The translations under genes and the position numbers were made by a program. From PALSA-607 sp963825425 (lineage in GTDB: Bacteria; Actinomycetota; Actinomycetes; Acidothermales; Acidothermaceae): 64,000 nucleotides of DNA. This document shows positions 37,599 to 45,246 of the stretch, in pieces. The stretch lies in NCBI GenBank assembly GCA_963825425.1, contig CAWGTF010000017.1:62001-126000 (forward strand). The letters are read 5' to 3'. The notes beneath the pieces were generated by a model that saw only the letters and a list, made by a program, of their open reading frames with translations, ran no database searches and was not told where the DNA came from. Each line of letters begins with the position of its first letter. The first letter of the stretch is position 1.

Positions 37599-38018
37599 GT
37601 GAGGGTACTACCGCGATCGGCAGGCGAGTCCCGATTAACGCCCAGCCTGGCAGCAAGATGGTCTGTGGGATTGACTGCGAAACTGGTACCTACGGTCGCG
37701 GCGACGGCAACTTTCACTGTGCAGACGCCCGCTCCGGTCGAGCGCACCGAGACGGCCCTTGCGGACCTCCGAGCCACGGTTGACTCGGTGCCGCAGGCCG
37801 ACGGAGTCAGACTGTCCGGCCATCTCGGCTCCGGGCACTTCAACATGAATCCCACCGTGTTCGTGATCGCGATCAGAGACACCTCGGTCACGGGTATCGC
37901 GAGTGTTCACATCCGTACCGCCGCGAAGGAAGGACTGATCAAATCACGCTTGGCGCAGAAGGCGATCGATCGCCTGCGCGCGTCCATCCAGGACATCATC
38001 ATCGATATCACTGAATGA
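37599..38018 (+). CDS. hypothetical protein
   Basis: I do not recognise the family. The product of up to 139 residues has a plausible globular C-terminal half (FNMNPTVFVIAIRDTSVTGI, HIRTAAKEGLIKSRLAQKAI in part, RLRASIQDIIIDITE) with alternating strands and helices. The N-terminal part is less convincing. GTG 37599 would leave only two bases to the divergent GNAT start, so GTG 37665 (GLTAKLVPTVAATATFTV) is a better candidate. No membrane helix is predicted. Codon third positions are GC-rich, as in real genes here. Confidence 0.5.
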   Translation: MRVLPRSAGESRLTPSLAARWSVGLTAKLVPTVAATATFTVQTPAPVERTETALADLRATVDSVPQADGVRLSGHLGSGHFNMNPTVFVIAIRDTSVTGIASVHIRTAAKEGLIKSRLAQKAIDRLRASIQDIIIDITE

Positions 38019-38061
38019 GATCCGCTCATCGGCACGATCGTGCCGCGGACGAAACGACCGT

Positions 38062-38106
38062 GTCAGCGGCAAAGTAGTGCGTTCATCTGAACGCGCGCGG
38101 CGGCGA
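38062..38106. repeat. palindromic intergenic repeat, copy 2
   Basis: The core GCGTTCA-TC-TGAACGC (38079-38094) has left flank GTCAGCGGCAAAGTAGT and right flank GCGCGGCGGCGA. The arms equal those of copy 1 and the two loop bases differ. It lies between the convergent ends of a hypothetical gene and a GNAT gene. Confidence 0.75.
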
Positions 38107-38162
38107 TTTAGGATCTGTGCGATGGGATGCCTGCGAGGCGCGACGACGCGGTCCGACGTCGG

Positions 38163-38723
38163 TCAGGGATTCCGTGGGTCTCCTCGCCGGATCGACATCA
38201 TCACCGCGTCATGGCGTTGCCCGTCCCATAGCAGCGCCCCTCGCTTGACTCCTTCGACGCTAAAGCCGCACTTCTCGTAGACGCGTATCGCGCGCGTATT
38301 GAAGTCGAACACCTCCAGGCCCAACCGGTAGAGACCGACCGTGTCGAGTGCGTACTCGACGACGAGCCCGGTGATCTCGGTGCCGTAGCCCTGCCCGTAT
38401 AGCTGGGGATGGGCAAGCGCGACACGGTAGCCGGCGGTTTCGTTGGCTGGGTCGAAATCCAGGATCACGGCCTCGCCCAGGAACGCGCCGTCCTCGATCC
38501 GGATGGCCGCCCAGTCCGCGCGGTCGTGCTGATCGGCTCTGCTCGCAAGCCACTCTCGGAACTCGTCTGGAGCGAATACGGCATGGGTGCCAGTCAGGCG
38601 TCGACCCTCAGGGTCTTGCAGCATCGACCAGACGTCCTCAAAGACCGCTTCGCTCAGTGGTTCGAGCCTGACCCGTTTCCCGACCAAGGTCGGTTGGTTC
38701 CGGAACACATCAGCGGCGATCAC
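38163..38723 (-). CDS. RimJ/RimL-type GNAT acetyltransferase
   Basis: This GNAT of about 186 residues belongs to the RimJ/RimL/Acetyltransf_3 branch. It has TLVGKRVRLEPLSEAVFEDVW in part, then GEAVILDFDPANETAGYRVAL, and the acetyl-CoA motif QLYGQGYGTEITGLVVEYA with VFDFNTRAIRVYEKCGFSVEG after it (quoted in part). The C-terminal DGQRHDAVMMSI is typical. GTG 38723 (VIAADVFRNQP) is the best start; the open frame extends upstream without homology and GTG 38708 is possible. The substrate could be a ribosomal N-terminus or a small amine. Confidence 0.83.
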   Translation of the reverse strand: MIAADVFRNQPTLVGKRVRLEPLSEAVFEDVWSMLQDPEGRRLTGTHAVFAPDEFREWLASRADQHDRADWAAIRIEDGAFLGEAVILDFDPANETAGYRVALAHPQLYGQGYGTEITGLVVEYALDTVGLYRLGLEVFDFNTRAIRVYEKCGFSVEGVKRGALLWDGQRHDAVMMSIRRGDPRNP

Positions 38724-38875
38724 AAGAAAGCAGTCAACCACCACGTAGCCCAGCCCGAAGTGACGACAGCGCGAGCAAGATTCGCACGTGATGGCCCAGT
38801 TGCGGCACGTGACGTGCATGGCTCGTGGCAGAGGCGGATGGTCGAGCATGACCAAGCGTGGATAGCGTTGAGGGC

Positions 38876-39250
38876 ATGCCGATGCCGAAGCGGACAAGTG
38901 TCGACGACTTCTTCGCGCAATTGAACGACGTCCAGCGGCCCCACCTCGAGGCGCTCAGGAAGCTCAGCCGCAAAGCCGACCGACAGGCCCGCGAGGTACT
39001 GAAGTGGAATCTGCCGGTATACGTCCGTGGGGAGAACACCAACCTGTGGATGCTGCAGAACTTCAAGAACCACTGCTCGCTGCGGTTCTCGCCGCCGTTC
39101 TTTGCAACGCAGAAAGCCGCGGTGGAGACCGCCGGCTACGAAGCCGGTGCGGGCTTCATCAAGCTGCCCTATGACCGCGAGCTACCGACGAAGCTTCTGC
39201 GGGCGCTGATGCAGGCCCGGGTCGAGGACTACGAAGCGACCGGCGGCTAG
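38876..39250 (+). CDS. DUF1801 (YdhG-like) protein
   Basis: This protein of about 124 residues has the DUF1801 pattern: TSVDDFFAQLNDVQRPHLEALR in part, EVLKWNLPVYVRGENTNLWM in part, and FIKLPYDRELPTKLLRALMQ. The family forms a small barrel and has no fixed function; some members are linked to iron or stress. ATG 38876 or 38882 could start it (MPMPKRTS). It is divergent from the RimJ-like GNAT gene. Confidence 0.82.
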   Translation: MPMPKRTSVDDFFAQLNDVQRPHLEALRKLSRKADRQAREVLKWNLPVYVRGENTNLWMLQNFKNHCSLRFSPPFFATQKAAVETAGYEAGAGFIKLPYDRELPTKLLRALMQARVEDYEATGG

Positions 39251-39389
39251 AACCACGACTCGCGGCAGATGCGGATAATCGACGGCGGCTCGAGCACAGA
39301 AGTGTCTGGTCATGTGCGCGATGCTCAGGTGGGCCTGGTAAGGCGTCGATGCTTCGTATCGAGTCGCTGAGCAAATAGGGAGCGTTGCC

Positions 39390-40472
39390 GTGCAGGTCGG
39401 TGCCAACGGGCAGGTGAGGGTATCTCGGTGGTCGGCGGCCGCGTACCTGGTGCTGTCCTATGTGCCTGCCGTGGTGGCCGCCGCATTGCTGGCGGTGGGT
39501 TGTTGGTTGGTCGGCGCGTTGCACGGGCTGATCACGTTGGTCGTGTTGTTCCTGATTGGGCATGGCTATCTCAGCTTGGCGACCCGGCACGAAAAGATCC
39601 GCTTTCGGGGCGTCCTGGTGACCGACCGCACCCAACCCGAACTGCTGGCCCTGATTGACGATGTGATGAGGACCGCGGGCGTGCGACGGCTAGACGGTGT
39701 TTGGATCCAAGCCGGCGGAAACGCGGGCGCTCTGGTTGGCCGCCGCGACTGGCTATGGCGTCGCCACGTCGGATTGACGATCGGCTTGCTCACCCTCGCG
39801 CACCTCGACCAGCAAGACTTGCGTTGTGTGCTGGCACACGAGGCCGGTCACCTTACCGACACGCATCGGCTCCGCGCACGGGTGTGTCACCGCCGTGCCA
39901 AGGCCCGCCGAGCCTTGGGGCGCCGCCGCTCTCGAGCCACCGCGCCGTACTGGCGTTGGTTTCTGGGTCGCACCCGCGCTCTCGCGATCGACAGCGAACG
40001 AGATGCGGACCTCGTCGCAGTGAACCTCTTCGGCGTCGACGCGACCGTGGCCGCCTTACAACGCGTCGCTGAGGTCTCCGCGATGCACGCCATTGCCACC
40101 AACGAGTTCCTCAGGCCCGGATATCAGCGCGGTATCGCACCACCCACCCTGTGGGAGGCCTACGAAATGGTGTGGCACTCTGGCGCGGACCTCATCGCCA
40201 ATCAAATCGGCCACGACCTTACGGCGCCGGACGAGGCAGCCGACACCCATCCAGGGCTTGCCGAACGCACCCAGGGACGCGCATACCACGTTGCATCCAA
40301 CCTACGAGGCAACGTCGAACTGGCGAACTTCGCAAACACGGATCAGCGGACCACATTTCTGCTGACCCGTTCCCAATCGCCGAACGCGCTGGAAACCCGA
40401 AGCTGGTCGGAGTTCCTCCCCAACGACGATGAATCCCACGATCCAACGACGCTCGACGACAGCGTTCGCTGA
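39390..40472 (+). CDS. M48-family zinc metallopeptidase, membrane-bound
   Basis: This 360-residue protein has two N-terminal membrane helices (about 17-40 and 45-64), a loop containing LDGVWIQAGGNAGALVGRR, the zinc motif HEAGH at 150-154 and the third ligand in IDSERDADLVAVN. This is the M48 (HtpX/Oma1/BlaR-like) arrangement with the active site on the cytoplasmic side. HtpX-like enzymes degrade misfolded membrane proteins; BlaR-like ones signal. The C-terminal 150 residues (PTLWEAYEMVWHSG, TDQRTTFLLTRSQSP) resemble M48 proteins of actinobacteria, without a known role. GTG 39390 is the start. Confidence 0.85.
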   Translation: MQVGANGQVRVSRWSAAAYLVLSYVPAVVAAALLAVGCWLVGALHGLITLVVLFLIGHGYLSLATRHEKIRFRGVLVTDRTQPELLALIDDVMRTAGVRRLDGVWIQAGGNAGALVGRRDWLWRRHVGLTIGLLTLAHLDQQDLRCVLAHEAGHLTDTHRLRARVCHRRAKARRALGRRRSRATAPYWRWFLGRTRALAIDSERDADLVAVNLFGVDATVAALQRVAEVSAMHAIATNEFLRPGYQRGIAPPTLWEAYEMVWHSGADLIANQIGHDLTAPDEAADTHPGLAERTQGRAYHVASNLRGNVELANFANTDQRTTFLLTRSQSPNALETRSWSEFLPNDDESHDPTTLDDSVR

Positions 40473-40487
40473 ATTCGCAGGCGGTCC

Positions 40488-40534
40488 GTCATTGCGGCCA
40501 AATGTTCGCGTTCCGCGGAACGCGGTCGGCGGCA
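40488..40534. repeat. palindromic intergenic repeat, copy 3
   Basis: The core GCGTTCC-GC-GGAACGC (40508-40523) is a perfect 16-base palindrome, flanked left by GTCATTGCGGCCAAATG and right by GGTCGGCGGCAC. Relative to copies 1 and 2, the innermost A-T pair of the stem is replaced by C-G on both sides, so base pairing is kept. It lies between the convergent ends of the M48 and BNR/DUF4232 genes. Confidence 0.75.
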
Positions 40535-40574
40535 CAGTGGCGCGTTTCTTAGCGGTCTACGGGGTTACTCGCGA

Positions 40575-42332
40575 CTAGAACGCGCCGCCGGTCGAGCCAG
40601 GGACGACAGGGGTGATGGCGAGACCCGAGCATGATGGGAAATCGACGGACAGTTTGGTCGTTGTGCTCGTGCCGGGTGGTGTGACGAGAACTGCGGCGTA
40701 GTCCGGCGGGCAGGTGGTCTGGCCGTTGACAGGTTGTGCGGTCCCCCCGATTAGTGCCGATGCCTGCGCGCCGCTCGCCAGGGTGACGTGTGGGGGAACG
40801 CCGTCGGGTGCGCCGCCGGTGTACACCTGCGGGGTGCGGTAGGCCTGCGCGATTTGGCGCCCATGCGTGTCGAGTCCAGCGATGCCGGGATAGCCGTACA
40901 GCGTGCATGGGATGGGGCTAGTGTTGGTAAAGATGACTGCGATCGCGGGTTGGTTCATCGCCTGCCCGCGTTCCCCGAGAGTGACCGCCAACTGCGCAGA
41001 GCTGCACGCCTTCGTGGCGCCCGCACCTGGGGCTGTGGCCGCAGTGGCCGTGAACGTCGTGAAGGTGATTGTGCGCCAACTTCCGCCCGCATCAGTACTC
41101 ACGTACAGCTGGCGCGGGTCTGTGTCGTAGGGGCCGTTGGGGTCGAAGATCCACGCGGCGTTGTCGAACGCCGCGAACGCGGCCGGCGGCCCGTACGCGG
41201 TGTTGAACACATCGGGCAGCATGATCTGCCAACTACGGCCGCCGTCCGCGGTGTGCAGCACGTTCCCGCGGTCGCCGTAACGCCACGCAACATTGGAGTT
41301 GATCGCAGTGATCTGATCGGAGTAGCCGTCGGATTCCAACGGCAGCGGCCCCTGCCACCTCCCTCCGGAGTCGGTGCTGCGCCACAGCTGCTTTTGTTCC
41401 ATGCCCGCGCCTGACTCGCTCGCGCAGACCGCCCACAACATCGTCGAACTGCCGGCGCTGAGATCGACCGTGGCGTCGTACTCGCCGTCGCACGGAAACG
41501 TGGCGCGGGCCCAGGTCGAACCGCCGTCGTGGGTGACCTGCAGATTGTCGAATCCGCTCAGATACGCGGTGCGCGCGTCGGGACGCAACAGTTGTGTTGG
41601 CACGCCGACCTTGGTCACGCCCGGCGGTGGAGCGATCGGCCTTGGCTGCGTTGGTAAACGGCGAACCTGACCCTGGCTATCCGCGGCGTCGAGCTCCCAA
41701 CTCGCGCACCCGTAGTCGCCGCAGCCGTGCCACACCACGAACCACAGGTCGGCGCCGACCGCTGCTGCCGCGGCGACTTGACCGGTGACCGTTAGCTGCC
41801 GCCAGGTCCGCCCGCCGTCGCGAGTTTGGTACAGGTCCGGGCCGTAGGCGTAGCCGTCGCCGGAGGTGGTGAACACCAGGTTGTTCGCACCCAGGGTGTT
41901 CCACGGCGGGTCCTGGCTCGGCCACGACACGGCCGTCAACACCGTCGGCGCGGACCACGTCACCCCGCCGTCGTCGCTGATCTTCGTGAACACCTGGCAG
42001 TTGCCCGGTAGCGACGCGCAGTCCAACGCCAGCAACACACCATGGCTCGCCGTCGGGAACGCGACCGCGCGAGGGCCCCGATACGTGGTCTCAGCCACCG
42101 TGACCGGAGGGGATATCGGCGCCGATGCTGAGACGATGCCAGCGGGCGCGGACGACAGGACCGTGCTGCTCTCGGGCGACGCCAACGCCGACGCCGGCGA
42201 GGGCGTGGGGGAAGTCGTTGCGGACTGCGTCACTGAGTTCGAAGGTTCAGACGAAGCGCTTCGCGGCGTGGACGTGCACCCAGCAAGGAGAGCGACGCTG
42301 ACGAGCAGCGTCGTCCAACCCCTAATCCGCAT
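40575..42332 (-). CDS. lipoprotein with BNR beta-propeller and C-terminal DUF4232 domain
   Basis: This 585-residue lipoprotein has a signal with lipobox LLAGC at about residue 19, then a Ser/Thr/Pro-rich linker. A propeller follows with Asp-box repeats (SDDGGVTWSA, TRDGGRTWRQ, THDGGSTWAR, STDSGGRWQG, TADGGRSWQI, STDAGGSWRT). The C-terminal 140 residues match DUF4232 (CSSAQLAVTLGERGQAMNQP, IFTNTSPIPCTLYGYPGI), a domain of secreted actinobacterial lipoproteins. ATG 42332 is chosen because the basic MRIRGWTTLL leads into the signal helix and GAGGGG lies upstream. Function unknown; probably an extracellular binding protein. Confidence 0.86.
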   Translation of the reverse strand: MRIRGWTTLLVSVALLAGCTSTPRSASSEPSNSVTQSATTSPTPSPASALASPESSTVLSSAPAGIVSASAPISPPVTVAETTYRGPRAVAFPTASHGVLLALDCASLPGNCQVFTKISDDGGVTWSAPTVLTAVSWPSQDPPWNTLGANNLVFTTSGDGYAYGPDLYQTRDGGRTWRQLTVTGQVAAAAAVGADLWFVVWHGCGDYGCASWELDAADSQGQVRRLPTQPRPIAPPPGVTKVGVPTQLLRPDARTAYLSGFDNLQVTHDGGSTWARATFPCDGEYDATVDLSAGSSTMLWAVCASESGAGMEQKQLWRSTDSGGRWQGPLPLESDGYSDQITAINSNVAWRYGDRGNVLHTADGGRSWQIMLPDVFNTAYGPPAAFAAFDNAAWIFDPNGPYDTDPRQLYVSTDAGGSWRTITFTTFTATAATAPGAGATKACSSAQLAVTLGERGQAMNQPAIAVIFTNTSPIPCTLYGYPGIAGLDTHGRQIAQAYRTPQVYTGGAPDGVPPHVTLASGAQASALIGGTAQPVNGQTTCPPDYAAVLVTPPGTSTTTKLSVDFPSCSGLAITPVVPGSTGGAF

Positions 42333-42513
42333 TACACCGCCCCTCATCACGACAGGGACGCGCAGAAACCCAAAACCGTTGCACCGAGGCGCCCCGTCGC
42401 GCACGCCTGTCAAGAAACCGTGAGCGCGATCGGACCACGCGTGCACAATGCCAGAATCGGGCGAGCGTAGCCGCTCAGAGGGGATTCTAAGTCAAACGTT
42501 CGGAGCTGGGTCT

Positions 42514-43704
42514 TCAGTCGCAGTTGTGCCTTACCGCGATACGGAGCAGCGTGTCGTTCACCCCGACATCGTTCAGCAGGTACGTCGTGGTCGCGTCGGA
42601 GAGCATGGTGCCAATCGAACTACCGACTGGTGCACCGCGTACTCGAACCGCACCGGTTGCCGGGTCGGCGCACATGGTGGGACCGATGCCTCCGAAGTCG
42701 ATCACCCACAGCGTGTTTCCTGCGACGTAGGGGACGGCGTCGTTGACCAGGCCATCCACGGAGGCACTCGCCCGCAGCTCAGGCCCGGTGAACAGCTGCA
42801 TTCGAGTGCTTTTCTCCGCCAGGTCAGTCTCCGGCGCCCACACGCCGGCAGCGGTCACCGCCAGCGGACCGTACGTGGCGAGCGGACCCTGCGCCCGGCC
42901 TAGGGTGGTACCGGTGGCCGCGTCGGCGTCGAGGAGTACGAAATCGTCGCCGACAGTGTCGCCGAGCACGTAAATCGTCGTGCCGTCTGGCGATCCGGCC
43001 ACGCTGACCGGTTGGAAGCCCAGCTCGACGGTGGCTAGTACTCGCCCATCGTTGGGGTCGATGCGCATCAGCGCGTCCGCGGCGGCGACCCACACGGTGC
43101 CGCCCGCGACGGTGACCAGCGTCGGTGCAGCCGGGAGCTGGAACCGCTGTATGACGGCGAGATTTACCGGGTCGAGTTTGAGCAGCAGTCGGCTGGGCGG
43201 CGGCGGGGTGCAGTTGCATCCGGCATCAATGTTGGGATGCCCGGTCGCCCACCAAAGCGCGCCCACCCCGTAGGCCACCGCCGTCAGATCAGGGGGGTCG
43301 GCTGTGGCGGCTATTCGCAGCGAAGCGCGATCAACACGCACCAAGGCGGCCCGCTGGCCGGCGCTGTCGGTGAAGGCCCCTGTCAGGAACAGCGATGTCG
43401 CATCCATCCCCGCCAGCTCCGGATTCGGGCCCCCCATCCCAAACGACAGCCGCCCTGACACGGTAAACAACGCCGCCCAACCCGAAGGGTCCGGAGAATT
43501 CGGCGGCGATGGCATGGGTGGTGACTGCTTGGCCGGAGCCGACACCGGTGAAGACGAACGCGCCGCCGACGCAGCGGACCTCAACTGGCTGGCGGATAAG
43601 GGTTCCGAGGAGCTCGGCGAGGGCGAACCGGATCCCACCTGCGACACGGCGCAGCCGCCCAACGAGACCAGCGCCAAGCCAGCCACGAACCTCACGACGC
43701 GCAT
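42514..43704 (-). CDS. lipoprotein with YVTN/PQQ-like beta-propeller
   Basis: This 396-residue secreted lipoprotein carries lipobox SLGGC near residue 18 and a Ser/Pro linker to about residue 65. A propeller made of YVTN-like blades follows: LTAVAYGVGALWWATGHPN, LVTVAGGTVWVAAADALMRI (in part), PVSVAGSPDGTTIYVLGD and VAGNTLWVIDF. An unusual GCNCTPPPP turn is present. Such propellers act as binding scaffolds; no active site is visible. ATG 43704 precedes the basic-hydrophobic signal. It follows no operon partner; the IS30 element ends 143 bp upstream of its start and may affect its promoter. Confidence 0.83.
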   Translation of the reverse strand: MRVVRFVAGLALVSLGGCAVSQVGSGSPSPSSSEPLSASQLRSAASAARSSSPVSAPAKQSPPMPSPPNSPDPSGWAALFTVSGRLSFGMGGPNPELAGMDATSLFLTGAFTDSAGQRAALVRVDRASLRIAATADPPDLTAVAYGVGALWWATGHPNIDAGCNCTPPPPSRLLLKLDPVNLAVIQRFQLPAAPTLVTVAGGTVWVAAADALMRIDPNDGRVLATVELGFQPVSVAGSPDGTTIYVLGDTVGDDFVLLDADAATGTTLGRAQGPLATYGPLAVTAAGVWAPETDLAEKSTRMQLFTGPELRASASVDGLVNDAVPYVAGNTLWVIDFGGIGPTMCADPATGAVRVRGAPVGSSIGTMLSDATTTYLLNDVGVNDTLLRIAVRHNCD

Positions 43705-43846
43705 ACCCGCCAGACGCCGCTCACCCCCTATCGGTTGCCTCACTGCACCACCATCCGCGATGCGACACCAACGAGCACGCCTCGGTCGAGCCATCAAGCA
43801 AGCCTGTTGTGGTCCAAATCCAACATCCGCTATTCGGGGCGCTCTC

Positions 43847-45051
43847 CAGGGGTCAGCGCAACACTTCTTCGTGATCGATGAAGGAGGTTGTTGTGGTTCG
43901 TGGTTATGCGCGGTTGGACTCGCGACAGATGGATGCGATTTGGGACCGGCTGCAGGCTGGGCATGCGGCGAAGCCGGTGGCGCGCGCGATGGGTTTGTCG
44001 ACGGGAACTGTCCGCACGTACTTGTTGCGGTGCGGCGGGATCCGCCCGGCACCGCGGCGTCGACGTGAGGGCCGGTTGTCGCTGGCGGAACGAGAAGAAA
44101 TCTCGCGTGGGTTAGCCGCCGGCTGGTCACTTCGATTGATCGCGGCGGAGCTTGGCCGGGCGCCGTCGACGATCAGCCGTGAGGTCGCCGCGAACGGCCG
44201 CTGGCGGCGCTACCGCGCGGTGCACGCAGATCGGGCGGCGTGGGCGCGGGCGACTCGGCCGAAACAATGCAAGCTGGCCGCCCATCCAGCGCTGCGTGAC
44301 ATCGTGGAAGCCAAGCTGGTCACCCGCTGGTCACCACAACAAATCGCCGGGTGGCTCGCCGTCACCTACGCCGATCAGCCGGAGCTTCGCGTGAGCCACG
44401 AGACGATTTACCGGACCCTGTTCGTGCAGTCACGTGGCGCGCTACGCAAGGAACTGACCCGCTATTTGCGCACCGGGCGAATGATCCGCCGACCCAAAGG
44501 TGTCTCACTGCCCGACGGACGCGGCAGCCGGCTCAACACCATCAACATCAGCCAACGCCCAGCCGAGGTTGCCGACCGCGCAGTGCCCGGACACTGGGAA
44601 GGCGACCTGGTGTTCGGCAAAGCCATGAGCCCAGTCGCGACCCTGGTCGAACGCTCGACCAGGTTTGTGATCCTCGTCGCGTTGCCCGGCGGGGACCACC
44701 GGGCCGAACCGGTCGCCGACGCGCTGGCCGCCGCCATCGGCAAACTGGCGGCGCAGCTGGCGAAATCGTTGACGTGGGACCTAGGAACCGAGATGGCACA
44801 ACACCAACGATTCAGCGAGCAGACCGGAATGTCGGTCTACTTCTGTGACCCGAAATCGCCGTGGCAACGCGGCAGCAACGAAAACACCAACGGGCTGCTC
44901 CGCCAATACCTGCCCCGCCGCCTGAACTTTCGCACGTTGACCCAAACCGACTTCGATCAGATCGCCGCCGAACTCAACGACCGACCTCGACAAACCCTCG
45001 GCTTCAAGACACCATCACAAGCACTCGCCGAAGTGTTGCGATGACCGCCTG
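43847..45051 (+). mobile_element. IS30-family insertion sequence
   Basis: Terminal inverted repeats flank one transposase gene. The left end CAGGGGTCAGCGCAACAC runs from 43847, and the right end read inwards is CAGGCGGTCATCGCAACAC from 45051. The inner 17 bases match at 16 positions (43851-43867 against 45030-45046). Size (about 1.2 kb) and gene content are normal for IS30. Target-site duplications could not be fixed with confidence. It sits upstream of a lipoprotein gene at the edge of the accessory island. Confidence 0.85.
43893..45044 (+). CDS. IS30-family transposase
   Basis: This 383-residue DDE transposase has an N-terminal HTH (LSTGTVRTYLLRCGG), a second HTH with the IS30 signature LGRAPSTISREVAANG, then the catalytic core: GHWEGDLVFGKAMSPVATLVER (first part), LTWDLGTEMAQHQ and NENTNGLLRQYLPRRL, giving D, D and E. 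An AAGGAGG ribosome site at 43881-43887 lies five bases before GTG 43893. The ATG at 43878 lies upstream of that site, so I prefer the GTG. The frame is intact, so the element may be active. The stop is just inside the right inverted repeat. Confidence 0.93.
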   Translation: MVRGYARLDSRQMDAIWDRLQAGHAAKPVARAMGLSTGTVRTYLLRCGGIRPAPRRRREGRLSLAEREEISRGLAAGWSLRLIAAELGRAPSTISREVAANGRWRRYRAVHADRAAWARATRPKQCKLAAHPALRDIVEAKLVTRWSPQQIAGWLAVTYADQPELRVSHETIYRTLFVQSRGALRKELTRYLRTGRMIRRPKGVSLPDGRGSRLNTINISQRPAEVADRAVPGHWEGDLVFGKAMSPVATLVERSTRFVILVALPGGDHRAEPVADALAAAIGKLAAQLAKSLTWDLGTEMAQHQRFSEQTGMSVYFCDPKSPWQRGSNENTNGLLRQYLPRRLNFRTLTQTDFDQIAAELNDRPRQTLGFKTPSQALAEVLR

Positions 45052-45171
45052 AACCCGCAGGCAGTTGAGTGCGTTAGCCCGCGGACCAGCGCTGGCGGAC
45101 GCGTCGCGATTGCCGCACTACGCTTCCCGGAGGGCCGCGCCGTCCGGGCCTTGCCCAGCATCGCCGTACTA

Positions 45172-45209
45172 GCGGAAATCGGACGTCTGTCGCCGCGTCC
45201 GAAATCCGC
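45172..45209. promoter_or_regulatory. inverted repeat upstream of ada-alkA
   Basis: GCGGAAATCGGACG (45172-45185) faces CGTCCGAAATCCGC (45196-45209) across a 10-base loop, with 12 of 14 positions paired. It ends 37 bp before the ada-alkA start, where an operator or leader hairpin would be expected. Ada proteins activate their own promoter after methylation, so an Ada site is one possibility, but the classical Ada box is not recognisable. Confidence 0.45.
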
Positions 45210-45246
45210 CAGCAGATGGCCGTGCCGAGGGTGCATGCTCGTACGC

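Noticed and set aside
35561..40523. Palindromic cores as LexA/SOS boxes
   Set aside because: The actinobacterial SOS box has GAAC-N4-GTTC; these sites have the reverse half-site order (GTTC-N4-GAAC) and lie mostly between convergent gene ends.
35543..40534. Repeats as integron attC sites of a cassette array
   Set aside because: Genes between copies lie in both orientations, the sites lack the GTTRRRY/RYYYAAC ends, and no integrase is present.
44462..44743. Minus-strand frame inside the transposase gene as a regulator of IS30
   Set aside because: No start signal or homology; it mirrors the codon pattern of the transposase.
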